A stretch of 64,000 nucleotides of DNA from Coriobacteriaceae bacterium (GCA_025993015.1 DAJPFV010000001.1:1488001-1552000), one strand, 5' to 3'. Shown: positions 52,670 to 61,874, counted from the stretch's first letter. Notes: generated by a model from the sequence alone, not told the origin. Program-made: numbers and translations.

Positions 52670-53665
52670 CTAGGCGCCGATCTCGGGCAGCTCGGGAACG
52701 TTGGTGTCGCCCGTACGGTCGCCGATGCAGATCTGCCACAGCTCGGTCCAGGTGCCGTCGTCCTCGATCTTCTTAAGGAAGTCGTTGACAAAGGCGACGC
52801 CGTCGGAATCGAGCGGCAGACCGATGCCGTAGGGCTCCTTGCTGCCGAAGGGCTTGCCGGCGATCTTGTACTTACCGGGCTCGCGGACCAGGGCGCTCTG
52901 CTGCATGTTGTTATCGATGACGTAGGCGTCGACGCGGCCCTGCTGGAGTGCCTGGCGGGCCTCCTCGTCGGTCTTGAACTCCTGCTGGCTGGCCTTGGGG
53001 GCGAACTCCTCCAGGATGGCGGGGCCGTTGGAGCCGGACTGGACGGCGACGTTCTTGTCGGCCAGGTCGTCGACGCTCTTGATGTCGTCGTTATCGGCGA
53101 GCACCAGGATGGCCTGCTGGGTGTAGTAGTAGGGGCCGGCGAAGGAGACGAGCTTCTTGCGCTCGTCGGTGATGGTGTAGGTGGCAAAGACGGCGTCGAC
53201 CTGGCCGTTCTGCAGGACGGACTCACGCGTGTCCGAGGTTACCTGGGTGATCTCGACCTTGTTCTCGCCCAGGATGTAGTTGGACAGGAGCTGTGCGATA
53301 CCGGCATCGAAGCCGCGGGTCTGACCGTCTTTCTCGTTGAGGAGGGAGAAGAGCGTGGAGGTCTGAACGCCACCGATCTTAAAGACGCCGGCGTCCTTGA
53401 CGGCCGTGGCCCAGGTGCTGGCGGCGATGGCGTCGTCATCGGCCTTGGGGCCGTTGTCGACGAGCTTGTCGAATGCCTTGGCGTCGAGCGTGGTGGAAGC
53501 CTCGGTATCTTCGGAGCTCTTGGAGGAGCCGGCGGCGGAACCCTTGTCGGCCTCGGCGCTGGTGTCGGAGCAGCCGGCAAGACCAAGGCCGGCGACGGTT
53601 GCGAAGGTGGCGGCAACGAAGCCGCGGCGGTCGAGAACGACCTGCTGGGAGAGGTTCTTGCTCAT
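52670..53665 (-). CDS. Amino-acid ABC transporter substrate-binding lipoprotein
   Basis: 331 aa. The signal peptide has a twin-Arg-like RRGFVA and a lipobox LAGC with Cys32, then a Ser/Glu/Ala linker. The solute-binding family 3 fold follows, with GFDAGIAQLLSNYILG and VDAVFATYTITDERKKLVSFAGPYY, the glutamate/glutamine-type signature. It catches the substrate outside and delivers it to the permease pair. AAAGG precedes ATG. Confidence 0.94.
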   Translation of the reverse strand: MSKNLSQQVVLDRRGFVAATFATVAGLGLAGCSDTSAEADKGSAAGSSKSSEDTEASTTLDAKAFDKLVDNGPKADDDAIAASTWATAVKDAGVFKIGGVQTSTLFSLLNEKDGQTRGFDAGIAQLLSNYILGENKVEITQVTSDTRESVLQNGQVDAVFATYTITDERKKLVSFAGPYYYTQQAILVLADNDDIKSVDDLADKNVAVQSGSNGPAILEEFAPKASQQEFKTDEEARQALQQGRVDAYVIDNNMQQSALVREPGKYKIAGKPFGSKEPYGIGLPLDSDGVAFVNDFLKKIEDDGTWTELWQICIGDRTGDTNVPELPEIGA

Positions 53666-53780
53666 AGGTGAACACCTTTCTCAATAAAATCCCTAGCGGT
53701 TGAGTAGAGTTATACCCTATCGCGCTCAAATGGGTCAACACGAAATAACTCAGAAACATACTTGTCTTATGGGTTATTCT

Positions 53781-53815
53781 ACCTACCAAAAAGGGACAGG
53801 CACCTTTGTGGTGGT
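53781..53815. repeat. GGGACAG-loop repeat, variant stem
   Basis: ACCTACCAAAAAGGGACAGG followed by CACCTTTGTGGTGGTT; CCAAAAAGG pairs with CCTTTGTGG. The first 20 bases equal the copy at 40220, and the right arm differs. Confidence 0.5.
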
Positions 53816-53849
53816 TCTTGCAGATGTGGCGGCCTGCCTTGCTGCTTTG

Positions 53850-53984
53850 TCTCAATCTGTAACATCTGCAGCCGTTTTTGCCGAGTAACTGTTACAGATC
53901 GAGATTTTCTCTTCAGGGGAATTTGAATGTCTCAATCTGTAACATCTGGAAGGCCAAAAGGTCTCTATCTGTTACAGATTGAGA
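53850..53984. repeat. Tandem pair of TCTCAATCTGTAAC inverted repeats
   Basis: Unit 1: TCTCAATCTGTAAC (53850-53863) against 53891-53904, one mismatch. Unit 2: 53930-53943 against 53971-53984, perfect. Both are extended by CATCTG on the left. The units are 80 bp apart. They lie between the promoter side of the binding-protein gene and the dxs terminator. Confidence 0.65.
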
Positions 53985-54003
53985 TAATTGAGCTGTGAAA
54001 ACA

Positions 54004-54040
54004 AAAACCTCCACGAGGGTGCTTCCCTTGCGGAGGTTTT
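54004..54040 (-). terminator. Rho-independent terminator of dxs
   Basis: AAAACCTCC (54004-54012) pairs with GGAGGTTTT (54032-54040), with an inner AGGG/CCCT pair. On the minus strand TTTTTGTTTTC follows. Confidence 0.85.
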
Positions 54041-54041
54041 C

Positions 54042-55823
54042 TTACTCGTTGAGCAGTCTCACGGTTTCGGCGGCCATGTTCTCGACCGTCATGCCGTTCT
54101 GTGCGAGCAGTTCGTTGGGGTCGTAGCGGTCGGGGAAGCCCTTGGCGATGCCGAAGGTGCGCGTGCGCACGGGCGTGCAGGCCAGGTAGCACGCCACGCA
54201 CTCGCCCCAGCCGCCGTCCAAGATGCCGTCCTCGAGGGTGACGACGACGCGATGCTCGGCGGCAAGGCTGTCGAGGAACTCGCGGTCGAGCTCGGTCGCA
54301 AAGCGCGGGTTGACGAGTGTGGCTTCGATGCCGTACTCGGCGGCCAAGCGGTTCGCCACGCGCTCGCCCAGCTCAAAGAAGTCGCCGAGTGCAAGCACGG
54401 CCACATCGCGGCCCTGACGCACGACGCTGTAGCGCGCGACGCCGTAATCGGCGTCCTCGGCAGGTGCCAGATCGGGGCGGCTTACCAGGCCGATGCCCGG
54501 TACACGAATCGCCACGGGATGCTCGCGGTGGTCGAGCGACCAGCTCAGCATGGACAGATATTCCTCCATGCAGGCAGGTGCAAGGTAGCGCATGTTGGGA
54601 AGTCCGCCCAGCATGGAAATATCAAAGAACGAGAGGTGCGTCTCGGATGTGGTGCCAAAGATCGACGCGCCAAATACCAGGATGGTTGCGGGGGCGTCGT
54701 TGAGGCACAGGTCGTGCCACAGTTCGTCGTAGGCGCGCTGCAAAAACGTGCCGTACACGCCAAAGACTGGCTTGGCGCCCGAGCGCGCAAGCGCGGTGGC
54801 AAAGGTCACGGCGTGCTCCTCGGCAATGCCCACGTCAACAAACTGCTTGCCTGCCGCGGCGCGAAGCTCGGGTGTAAAGCCCATGATGTAGGGCGTGGCG
54901 GCCGTGATGCCCACGACCTGCGGATCGTGCTCGATGGCGGCGCTGAGCGCCTCGCCCGTAATGTCGGCATAGGTGCGCGGCGCAGGCTCGCTCGGATGGC
55001 CCGGGCAGAGCTTGCGCCCAGTCGCCATGTCAAACGGATCCACGTGGTGCCAGCGCTCGGGGTCGCTCTGGGCCGGCTCAAAGCCCTTGCCCTTGGCGGT
55101 GGAGACATGCAGCACGATGGGATGATCGATATCGCGCAGTTCCTGCAATGCGTCGACCAGGGCCAACACATCGTTACCGGCGTCCAGATAGCGGTAGTCG
55201 AGCCCCATCGCGCGGAAAACGTTGCGCTCACAGGTACCGTTGCTGGCTCGCAGCTCGGCCAGATTGCGATACAGGCCGCCATGGTTCTCGGCAATGGACT
55301 GGTCGTTATCGTTGACGATAATGATCAGGTTGCTGTCGAGATCGGCGGCATTGTCGAGACCCTCAAACGCCAAGCCGCCCGAAAGCGAGCCGTCGCCAAT
55401 AACGGTAATGACGTTGTACGCATCGCCCGCTAGGTCGCGAGCATGCGCCAAGCCACAGCCTAGGCTCACGGACGTAGAAGTGTGGCCCATGGCAAACAGG
55501 TCGTGCTCGGACTCGTCGGGGTTGGCAAAGCCGGAGGCCTCGCCAAAACGATTCGGATCGATATAGGTATATGCGCGCCCGGTCAGCGCCTTGTGGGCGT
55601 AGGTCTGGTGCGACACGTCAAAGACGATCTTGTCGGTGGGGGAGTTGAACACGCGATGGAGCGCGACCGTGAGCTCAACGACGCCCAGGTTGGGGGCAAC
55701 GTGTCCGCCGACGGCGGCGGAGCTTTCGAGGATGGCGTGGCGGATCTCGCCGCAGAGCAGCGGAAGCTCGGCGCGATCGAGAGCCTTGACGTCCTCGGGC
55801 GTTGTCGTTTGCGTAAGCAGCAT
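54042..55823 (-). CDS. dxs: 1-deoxy-D-xylulose-5-phosphate synthase
   Basis: 593 aa, slightly shorter than the usual 620. Thiamine-diphosphate motif GDGSLSGGLAFEGLDNA...NDN, catalytic segment VDVGIAEEHAVTFA, N-terminal VGGHVAPNLGVVELT and the DVSHQTYAHK loop. It condenses pyruvate and glyceraldehyde-3-phosphate for isoprenoid, thiamine and pyridoxal synthesis. Several usually invariant spots are changed (NDNDQSIAENHGG instead of NDNEMSI), so it may be a divergent paralogue. Monocistronic. Confidence 0.9.
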   Translation of the reverse strand: MLLTQTTTPEDVKALDRAELPLLCGEIRHAILESSAAVGGHVAPNLGVVELTVALHRVFNSPTDKIVFDVSHQTYAHKALTGRAYTYIDPNRFGEASGFANPDESEHDLFAMGHTSTSVSLGCGLAHARDLAGDAYNVITVIGDGSLSGGLAFEGLDNAADLDSNLIIIVNDNDQSIAENHGGLYRNLAELRASNGTCERNVFRAMGLDYRYLDAGNDVLALVDALQELRDIDHPIVLHVSTAKGKGFEPAQSDPERWHHVDPFDMATGRKLCPGHPSEPAPRTYADITGEALSAAIEHDPQVVGITAATPYIMGFTPELRAAAGKQFVDVGIAEEHAVTFATALARSGAKPVFGVYGTFLQRAYDELWHDLCLNDAPATILVFGASIFGTTSETHLSFFDISMLGGLPNMRYLAPACMEEYLSMLSWSLDHREHPVAIRVPGIGLVSRPDLAPAEDADYGVARYSVVRQGRDVAVLALGDFFELGERVANRLAAEYGIEATLVNPRFATELDREFLDSLAAEHRVVVTLEDGILDGGWGECVACYLACTPVRTRTFGIAKGFPDRYDPNELLAQNGMTVENMAAETVRLLNE

Positions 55824-56051
55824 CGTTGTGGGTTACTCCATGCGAATCGAGCGCCGGCGCTCCCTCGGCCGGCACAATTGCACAAGACAGTCTCGCACAT
55901 TTTGGCGTTTGATATGTGACGGCGGCGCGGTAATTCGCCAACTGGTGGGGCAAAACGTTTTGTCCGATGCCATACTGGTAAATTCGATGATGATTTTATT
56001 CAATGTGTGCAGGCCGTGGCTTGCCGCCGTGAGCCGCTGGAAGGAGGCAGC

Positions 56052-56609
56052 ATGTCCGATACCGTTCGTGCCGAGAAAATCGCGCGCGAGGTCGACGATG
56101 CCGCCCGTCAGCTTGCCCAGACGGGCCGCTTGGGCCTGACGCATGAGTTTATCCAACATGGCGATGTGACGGTCTATACGCATGTGACCTCGGTAGCGCG
56201 GGCAAGTCTGTCCTTTGCCGAGCGCTTGGGCCGTGCTGGCATTTCGATCGACCGCGCCTCGCTGCTGCGCGGGGCCCTGCTGCACGATTACTTTCTCTAC
56301 GATTGGCATGACCCCGACCCGAGCCATCGACTGCACGGATTTCGGCATCCGTTTTTTGCCCTGGCGCGTGCGGAGGAAGATTTTGAGCTGACGTCGCGCG
56401 AGCGGAATATCATCGCGCGCCATATGTTTCCGCTGGTACCGGTGCCGCCGACGTGTCGTGAGGCATGGATTGTGTGCCTGGCGGATAAATGGTGCGCGCT
56501 GCGCGAGACGATTGCCGGCCGTCTGCCGCGCAAAGGCGGCGCGAACGATTTGAACGAGGGCCCGAGTGACGGCTCGAGCAAAGAATCGAACGAAAAGAGG
56601 AGTGAGTAG
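56052..56609 (+). CDS. HD-domain phosphohydrolase
   Basis: 185 aa. The HD pair lies in LLRGALLHDYFLYDWH, with a later His in GFRHPFFALARAEED and IARHMFPL. Relatives are annotated as HD-superfamily metal-dependent phosphohydrolases; the substrate is unknown. The C-terminal 30 residues are low-complexity and charged. ATG 56052 follows AAGGAGG. The next gene begins 3 bp after its stop, so the two are co-expressed. Confidence 0.87.
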   Translation: MSDTVRAEKIAREVDDAARQLAQTGRLGLTHEFIQHGDVTVYTHVTSVARASLSFAERLGRAGISIDRASLLRGALLHDYFLYDWHDPDPSHRLHGFRHPFFALARAEEDFELTSRERNIIARHMFPLVPVPPTCREAWIVCLADKWCALRETIAGRLPRKGGANDLNEGPSDGSSKESNEKRSE

Positions 56610-56612
56610 ACG

Positions 56613-57632
56613 GTGGGAACCGCGATCGACATGGCATTTGGCGGCGCGACGCTTGCCGCCTGCCCACTCTCGGCGCTGGTGCTCTCGTTTGCCTTTTACG
56701 GGTTTTGCGGCTGGGCATGGGAGTCGACAGTCTGCGCCATGCTTAATCACGGACGATTTGCCAACAGCGGCTTTTTGCTGGGGCCGTGCTGCCCAATCTA
56801 TGGCGCGGGCGGCATTGCCTGCTGGCTGCTGTTGCGCGGGATTCCGGATGCCTCGAGCCAGTTTGTCGCTGCCGCGCTCGTATGCAGCGTGATCGAATAT
56901 AGCGTGGGCGTGCTGTTGGAAAAAACGACGGGTGCCCGGTTTTGGGATTACTCGCATCTGCCGTTTAACCTGCACGGACGCATCTGCCTGTACTGGGCCT
57001 GCGCGTTTGGCTTGGGCGCGTTGTGTATTTGCCGCTTAGTGGAGCCGGCATTGCTGGGGCTGCTTGGCCATCTGCCGGTGCTGATTGTGCGGCTGTCCGC
57101 CTTTATCGTCGCGGTCGCGATGATGGTCGATGCGGTGTGCTCGTTGGCCAGCTGGCGCCGCCTGTCCGATCAGCTTGAGCGTGTGCGTGCCGACCTTGCC
57201 GACCGCATCAATGAGTCGCTTGCCGACGCCTCCGACTCTATGCTCGAACGTATTCCCGATTCGGCGATTGACTCGGTGGCGCAGACGCATATCCGCGGTC
57301 GCGCCGTTAACGCTTGGCTGGCCGAGCTGGGCGACGCGGCGCTCGATGCCCTGCGCGAGAAGGCTTCGATGCCGACGTTTATCTCGGATGGTGCTCGCGG
57401 CCTGGCGCTCGCTGCCCGCCGCGTGGCCGATGCCGCGCCGAGCGTGCCCCGTCCGTCGCTCAGCCGTCGCCTTGCCGGCAAGCGCATGAGCCGTCCGGTG
57501 CCAAGCGTGTCGCTCAGCCGACGCGACCTGCGCTTCTTCAATGCCTTCCCGCGCTTGCGCATCAACCGCTACGAGGGCGTCATCCGAGCTACCGACCTCC
57601 GTGACCGAGCCCGCGAGCTGTTCCGCCGCTAG
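56613..57632 (+). CDS. Putative ABC-transporter type IV (CmpB-like) membrane protein
   Basis: 339 aa. The N-terminal half has four or five TM helices with the CmpB signature: FYGFCGWAWESTVCAMLNHGRFANSGFLLGPCCPIYG and FWDYSHLPFNLHGRICL. The second half is a cytoplasmic basic helix-rich tail. Function is not established for the family. Start GTG 56613 follows GGAG. It is operonic with the HD gene. Confidence 0.82.
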   Translation: MGTAIDMAFGGATLAACPLSALVLSFAFYGFCGWAWESTVCAMLNHGRFANSGFLLGPCCPIYGAGGIACWLLLRGIPDASSQFVAAALVCSVIEYSVGVLLEKTTGARFWDYSHLPFNLHGRICLYWACAFGLGALCICRLVEPALLGLLGHLPVLIVRLSAFIVAVAMMVDAVCSLASWRRLSDQLERVRADLADRINESLADASDSMLERIPDSAIDSVAQTHIRGRAVNAWLAELGDAALDALREKASMPTFISDGARGLALAARRVADAAPSVPRPSLSRRLAGKRMSRPVPSVSLSRRDLRFFNAFPRLRINRYEGVIRATDLRDRARELFRR

Positions 57633-57830
57633 CCAGAACGGAGCCAAGCGCGCCCTTCTCGTTCGCACGTTTCCCGTTCGTTTCGCGCCCGTTGCCGTGC
57701 CGTTTCCAAGATTGCGGCACCGTTTCCATTCGACAACGCAGCGTTTAACAACGCCGTATCTGGTCTACACCAGTTGGCCCTCGGCCGCATCATGAGCGCC
57801 GACAACGTTCATGCGACCAAGGGGGAGCGA
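57633..57830. other. Spacer before amt
   Basis: About 200 bp with several CGTTTC-like repeats (TTTCCCGTTCGTTTCGC, GCCGTTTCC, CCGTTTCC) and CTGGTCTACACCAG near 57760. It should carry the nitrogen-controlled promoter, but no known regulator site was recognised. Confidence 0.3.
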
Positions 57831-59108
57831 ATGTACGATACGGGATCGACAACGTTTATGCTCATCTGCACCATGCTCGTGTTTTTAATGACACCGGGTC
57901 TGGCGTTTTTCTATGGCGGCCTGTCCAGGCGCAAAAATGTCATCAACACCATGCTTATGTGCTTTGGCGCCATTGGCCTGGTTGGTGTACTGTGGATTGT
58001 TGCTGGCTGGTCGCTGGCCTACGGCGGCGACGGTTCCAGCCCGTTTATTGGAGGCCTTGACCAGTTGCTGTGCCTACCGGTGCTCAACCAGGTGCTGCAG
58101 GCGGCCGAGGGCAATGCCACGGACGGTGCCGTCTATCCTCAGATCATCAACATCGCCTTCCAGATGGCGTTTGCCATGATCACCGCCGCTATCGTCACGG
58201 GCAGCCTGGCAGGTCGCGTTAAGTTTGGTGTCATGACGGCTTTCCTGGGCATTTGGCTGCTCGTGGTTTACGCGCCGCTCGCCCACATGGTTTGGGGCGG
58301 CGATGGCTCCTTTATCGGCGACATCATCGGAGCGCTCGACTTTGCCGGCGGCGACGTGGTGCACATTTCGTCCGGTCTTACGGGCCTGATTCTCTGCTTA
58401 ATGCTCGGCCGTCGTCGCGGCTTTGGCATGGTGAGCTATCGTCCGCATAACGTGCCGTTTGTAGCACTGGGCGCCGGCCTGCTTTGGTTTGGCTGGTTTG
58501 GATTTAACGGCGGCAGCGAGTTTAAGGCCGACGCCGTGGCGGCGCTCGCCATCCTCAACACCGTGACGGCCAGCGCGGCGGGCATGGTCTCGTGGCTTGC
58601 CGTCGAGCGCGTGCACACCGGTCGTCCCACGCTGGTGGGCGCCAGCACCGGTCTGGTTGCGGGCCTTGTGGTGGTCACGCCGGGCGCGGGCTTTGTCGAG
58701 CCGTGGGCGGCGCTGGTCATGGGCCTGATCGTCTCTCCCGTCTGTTACCTGGCCATCAGCCATCTCAAGACCAAGTTCGGCTACGACGATGCGCTCGACG
58801 CGTTTGGCTGCCATGGTATCGGCGGCATCTTGGGCGGCGTGCTCACGGGCCTGTTCTGCGTGCCGGAGCTTTCGTGGACCGGTAAGGGCGGCCTGTTCTA
58901 CACGGGTGATATGTCGCTGCTCATCTCGCAAATCCTGGGCATTGTGGTGACGGTCGCTATTGTGCTGGTGCTCGACTTGGTGATTGCCGCGGTGGTCAAG
59001 GCGCTGTTCCGCGGCAGCCTGCGCGTGGACGAGGCCGATGAGGCGCTGGGCTTGGATGCCAGTCAGCACGGCGAGAGCGCCTACCCTTCGTTCTCCGGAC
59101 TCGATTAG
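57831..59108 (+). CDS. amt: Ammonium transporter
   Basis: 425 aa with eleven TM helices. TPGLAFFYGGLSRRKN near the N-terminus, the pore histidines in GGDVVHISSGLTG and DAFGCHGIGGILGG, and the phenylalanine gate region are in place. ATG 57831 follows GGGGGAG. The PII gene follows 212 bp later, the classic amtB-glnK pair in which PII plugs the channel when nitrogen is plentiful. Confidence 0.96.
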   Translation: MYDTGSTTFMLICTMLVFLMTPGLAFFYGGLSRRKNVINTMLMCFGAIGLVGVLWIVAGWSLAYGGDGSSPFIGGLDQLLCLPVLNQVLQAAEGNATDGAVYPQIINIAFQMAFAMITAAIVTGSLAGRVKFGVMTAFLGIWLLVVYAPLAHMVWGGDGSFIGDIIGALDFAGGDVVHISSGLTGLILCLMLGRRRGFGMVSYRPHNVPFVALGAGLLWFGWFGFNGGSEFKADAVAALAILNTVTASAAGMVSWLAVERVHTGRPTLVGASTGLVAGLVVVTPGAGFVEPWAALVMGLIVSPVCYLAISHLKTKFGYDDALDAFGCHGIGGILGGVLTGLFCVPELSWTGKGGLFYTGDMSLLISQILGIVVTVAIVLVLDLVIAAVVKALFRGSLRVDEADEALGLDASQHGESAYPSFSGLD

Positions 59109-59320
59109 CAGCTTCCCCAAGCACCGCACCTTGCCGCTCAATCGTCGCGCACGTACTTAAGTACGCTTCGCTCCTCTTTCACGGCAATCTGCGGCACTTG
59201 GGAAACCTGCTAAGACCAGTCAGTTGAACTTTTTGATTTCTGAGGTTGGTTTGCGGCATTTGGAAAACCCGTGCCACATGAATGAGCAATTCATTTCTTT
59301 ATTAAAGAGAGGAATTCATT
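59109..59320. other. amt-glnK spacer
   Basis: Contains the 12-bp palindrome GTACTTAAGTAC (about 59152-59163) and two GCGGCA(C/T)TTGG repeats 60 bp apart. No terminator with a T-run was found, so read-through from amt is possible. Confidence 0.35.
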
Positions 59321-59659
59321 ATGAAAAAGATCACGGCTATCGTGCGCCAGGAGAAGCTTGAGGTTCTTAAAGATGCGCTGTTTGCTGCTGATGTTCGCGG
59401 TATGACTATCAACCAGGTCCAGGGCTGCGGCGCACAGCATGGCTGGAAGGAATACGTGCGCGGCAACGAGTTGCTTGTCAACACGATCCCTAAGGTGCAG
59501 TTCACGCTCATTTGTGCCGACGAGCATGTCGATGGAATTGTCGACATCATCTGCAACGCCGCTCGCACCGGCGCCGTCGGAGACGGCAAGATTTGGGTCG
59601 AACCGGTCGAAGAAGTCATCCGTATTCGCACCGGCGAACACGGCCCGGCCGCGGTGTAG
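59321..59659 (+). CDS. glnK: PII nitrogen regulatory protein
   Basis: 112 aa, the normal PII length. The N-terminal KKITAIVRQEKLEVLKDAL and C-terminal GDGKIWVEPVEEVIRIRTGE signatures are intact, so ATP and 2-oxoglutarate binding are expected. In the T-loop (GWKEYVRGNELLVNTIPKV) the uridylylation Tyr51 is Leu and position 46 is Val, so control by uridylylation is not expected. GAGAGG precedes ATG. Next to amt, it is the likely channel regulator. Confidence 0.95.
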   Translation: MKKITAIVRQEKLEVLKDALFAADVRGMTINQVQGCGAQHGWKEYVRGNELLVNTIPKVQFTLICADEHVDGIVDIICNAARTGAVGDGKIWVEPVEEVIRIRTGEHGPAAV

Positions 59660-59733
59660 AATCGACCGTCTGCCATCCGCAACGTTAAAATGCTGCAATG
59701 AGGCACAAGACTTGCGTTGCGGATGGGCGGATT

Positions 59734-60396
59734 ATGGGTCGCAATAAATATCCCGAGGAGACGGTCGCGAAGATTCTCGACGCGGCACTGGAGCTATTCT
59801 GCGCACAGGGTTATGAGGGGACGAGTATTCAAGATATCGTTGACCGTCTCGACGGCATGACCAAGGGCGCTGTCTATCATCACTTCAAGAGCAAAGAAGA
59901 GATTTTCAACGCCGCGTTTGATCGGGCGATGACTCCGATTGTTGAGCACCGCCGCTCGATGCTTGGCGTCGGTAATATGACCGGAGCCCAAAAGCTCAGG
60001 CGGCTGTACGCGCCCGAGTCCGTTGTTCCGCAAATTGAGCTATGGGCACGCATGCATCCTGCGGCGGATCCGGTAAAAAGCTCGCGTCTACTGGCGATGC
60101 AGTACCAGGGCTCGTTTGACGAGTCAGCCGAGGACTGTCTCTTGCCAGTGATCGAGGAGGGCATCGCCGACGGCTCCATTGCGTGCGAATGCCCGCGCGA
60201 AGCGGCGGAGGCCGTATCGTTGCTGGCGAATCTCTGGCTGCTGCCGCTGTTCCGTCCGCTCGAGCCCAAGGAGCGAATGCTCGCTCGCGCACAATGTTTG
60301 GCGCAGATGGCTGCCGCGGTGGGGCTCGATTTGGGTAATGAAGTGCTTCAGACAACGGCGCGAATTTGGGACGTATGGGACCGCGCCGGGTGGTAA
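59734..60396 (+). CDS. TetR-family regulator
   Basis: 220 aa. N-terminal helix-turn-helix ILDAALELFCAQGYEGTSIQDIVDRLDGMTKGAVYHHFKSKEEIF, then a helical ligand domain. The start is 59734 (ATG after GGGCGG) or 59698. It lies 100 bp before an MFS efflux gene, and two ATACC-type dyads lie between them, so it probably represses that gene. Confidence 0.92.
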   Translation: MGRNKYPEETVAKILDAALELFCAQGYEGTSIQDIVDRLDGMTKGAVYHHFKSKEEIFNAAFDRAMTPIVEHRRSMLGVGNMTGAQKLRRLYAPESVVPQIELWARMHPAADPVKSSRLLAMQYQGSFDESAEDCLLPVIEEGIADGSIACECPREAAEAVSLLANLWLLPLFRPLEPKERMLARAQCLAQMAAAVGLDLGNEVLQTTARIWDVWDRAGW

Positions 60397-60401
60397 TATA
60401 G

Positions 60402-60483
60402 ATACCAACGGTATGTAATTGATTTGTGAGGGTAGCCACGGCTGCCCTTTTCAAGTCATTAAATACATACTAGTGGTATGTAT
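60402..60483 (+). promoter_or_regulatory. Two TetR-type operators before the MFS gene
   Basis: ATACCAACGGTAT (60402-60414) is a 5-bp-arm dyad followed by GTA. ATACATAC (60463-60470) is inverted at 60476-60483 with GGTATGTAT in common. Both contain GGTATGTA. Confidence 0.6.
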
Positions 60484-60496
60484 AGGGGGTGGGCTT

Positions 60497-61759
60497 ATGG
60501 CTGGGCTGAGAGACGTCGGCGTCTCGTTGAAATCAAAAACAGTGCGGTCAATCAGGCTCGCGGAACTTCTGGTTGCGCAGCTGTGCACGTATTCGATGCT
60601 GTCGGCGCTGTGCTTTGCGTATCCGCTTTACTTGTTCGATTGCAGCGGATCGTCAACGTTATATGGCGCCGCCGTGGCGATAGCGTTCATACCCGGCGTA
60701 CTCGCAACTCCGATTGGCGGAATCTTGGCGGATAGGGGAAGACATCGCGAGGCCCTCGTGGCCCTCGGCATTGCTCTGATGACTGCATCACTGCTGTCTA
60801 TCCCCATGAAGCACTCATTGCCTCTTGCGGTCGTCGTAGTAGCGATACTTTGTGTTCAATATGGTGTTCAATCGCTGCTAAAGCCAATGCTCCAAATTGA
60901 GAAGGTGCGTATGGCGGGTGAAGAGAAGGTTGAGCGGGCCACTGCATTGGTTTCGCAGATGACCATGGTGAGCAATATCTTGGGTCCTGTGGTCGGGACG
61001 GCAGTCTATGGGTGCTTTGGCATCGATGCTCTTTGCACAACCGCGTCGGTGGCGTTTGCGATTTCAGCTCTCTTGTTTGGGGTCGCACTCAAGCAAAACG
61101 CCTCATCTGAAACGATGAGAGACGGCGCGACTCGCACGACATGCCGAAACGATTTTCGGGAGTCGATTCGGTATCTGTTGCAAAATGCATCATTGGTCGC
61201 TGTGATTTTGCTTGCGGCAGTTTTGAACCTTGCGTTGGTTGGGCTAACGATTGGCGCTCCCATTATTGTTACAAAGCATCTCGGCATGCAATCGTCCTGC
61301 GTTGGGATAGTTGAGGTTGCTCTGGGCCTGGGTGGTCTTACCGGCAGTGGCTTGGTCGGCATTTGGCCGCATCGTTTTTCTTTCAATGGCATATGCCGAT
61401 ATGTTGCGATGATCTGTTTTGGAGTCGCGCCGATTATTGTTACGCTGCTGTTCGGCGTAGATGTATGCGTGTTCACCGTGTTTGCGGTTGGTTCGGCATG
61501 GGTCATGGTGTGGGCGAGCATTACGTCGGTTGAAATCATCGCGTTTGTTCAGCGGGTAGCGCCGACTGAGCTCTGCGGAAAAGTGCTTTCGGTCGTTTAC
61601 ATGGTCCTTTCCTGCGCAACGCCTATCGGCCAATTGACGTACGGGGTTGCATATGATCGATGGACACCGGCGATTGTATTCGCAGCCATGTTGGCGGTGC
61701 TGACGTTGACGACGGCTCTGTTTTATCGGCTGAAAAATCGATTGCGGCGATTGTCTTAA
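60497..61759 (+). CDS. MFS transporter, efflux type
   Basis: 420 aa with twelve TM helices. The loop 2-3 motif is ATPIGGILADRGRHREAL (residues about 62-79), and a GPVVGTAVYG stretch in TM5 fits drug/H+ antiporters. ATG 60497 follows GGGGGTGG; the open frame extends to 60419. It is under the adjacent TetR protein by context. Confidence 0.9.
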   Translation: MAGLRDVGVSLKSKTVRSIRLAELLVAQLCTYSMLSALCFAYPLYLFDCSGSSTLYGAAVAIAFIPGVLATPIGGILADRGRHREALVALGIALMTASLLSIPMKHSLPLAVVVVAILCVQYGVQSLLKPMLQIEKVRMAGEEKVERATALVSQMTMVSNILGPVVGTAVYGCFGIDALCTTASVAFAISALLFGVALKQNASSETMRDGATRTTCRNDFRESIRYLLQNASLVAVILLAAVLNLALVGLTIGAPIIVTKHLGMQSSCVGIVEVALGLGGLTGSGLVGIWPHRFSFNGICRYVAMICFGVAPIIVTLLFGVDVCVFTVFAVGSAWVMVWASITSVEIIAFVQRVAPTELCGKVLSVVYMVLSCATPIGQLTYGVAYDRWTPAIVFAAMLAVLTLTTALFYRLKNRLRRLS

Positions 61760-61820
61760 CGCGCTGGGGCACCGTGAATTTGTGAAGGCGGTGGTACGCC
61801 GCGCCGGGACGGCATTGTTT

Positions 61821-61874
61821 GGACATGCCTCTCCTTCGTCTACAATATCGGGCAGACGAAGGAGAGGCATGTCC
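61821..61874. promoter_or_regulatory. 21-bp perfect inverted repeat over ribosome site and start codon
   Basis: 61821-61841 and 61854-61874 are exact inverted copies around 12 bp. The right arm holds GGAGAGG and the ATG of the HAD gene; the TACAAT -10-like box is at 61841-61846, at the junction of left arm and loop. Confidence 0.7.

Noticed and set aside
53850..53984. CRISPR array
   Set aside because: Only two units, each an inverted repeat with variable loop; no regular direct repeats or cas genes.
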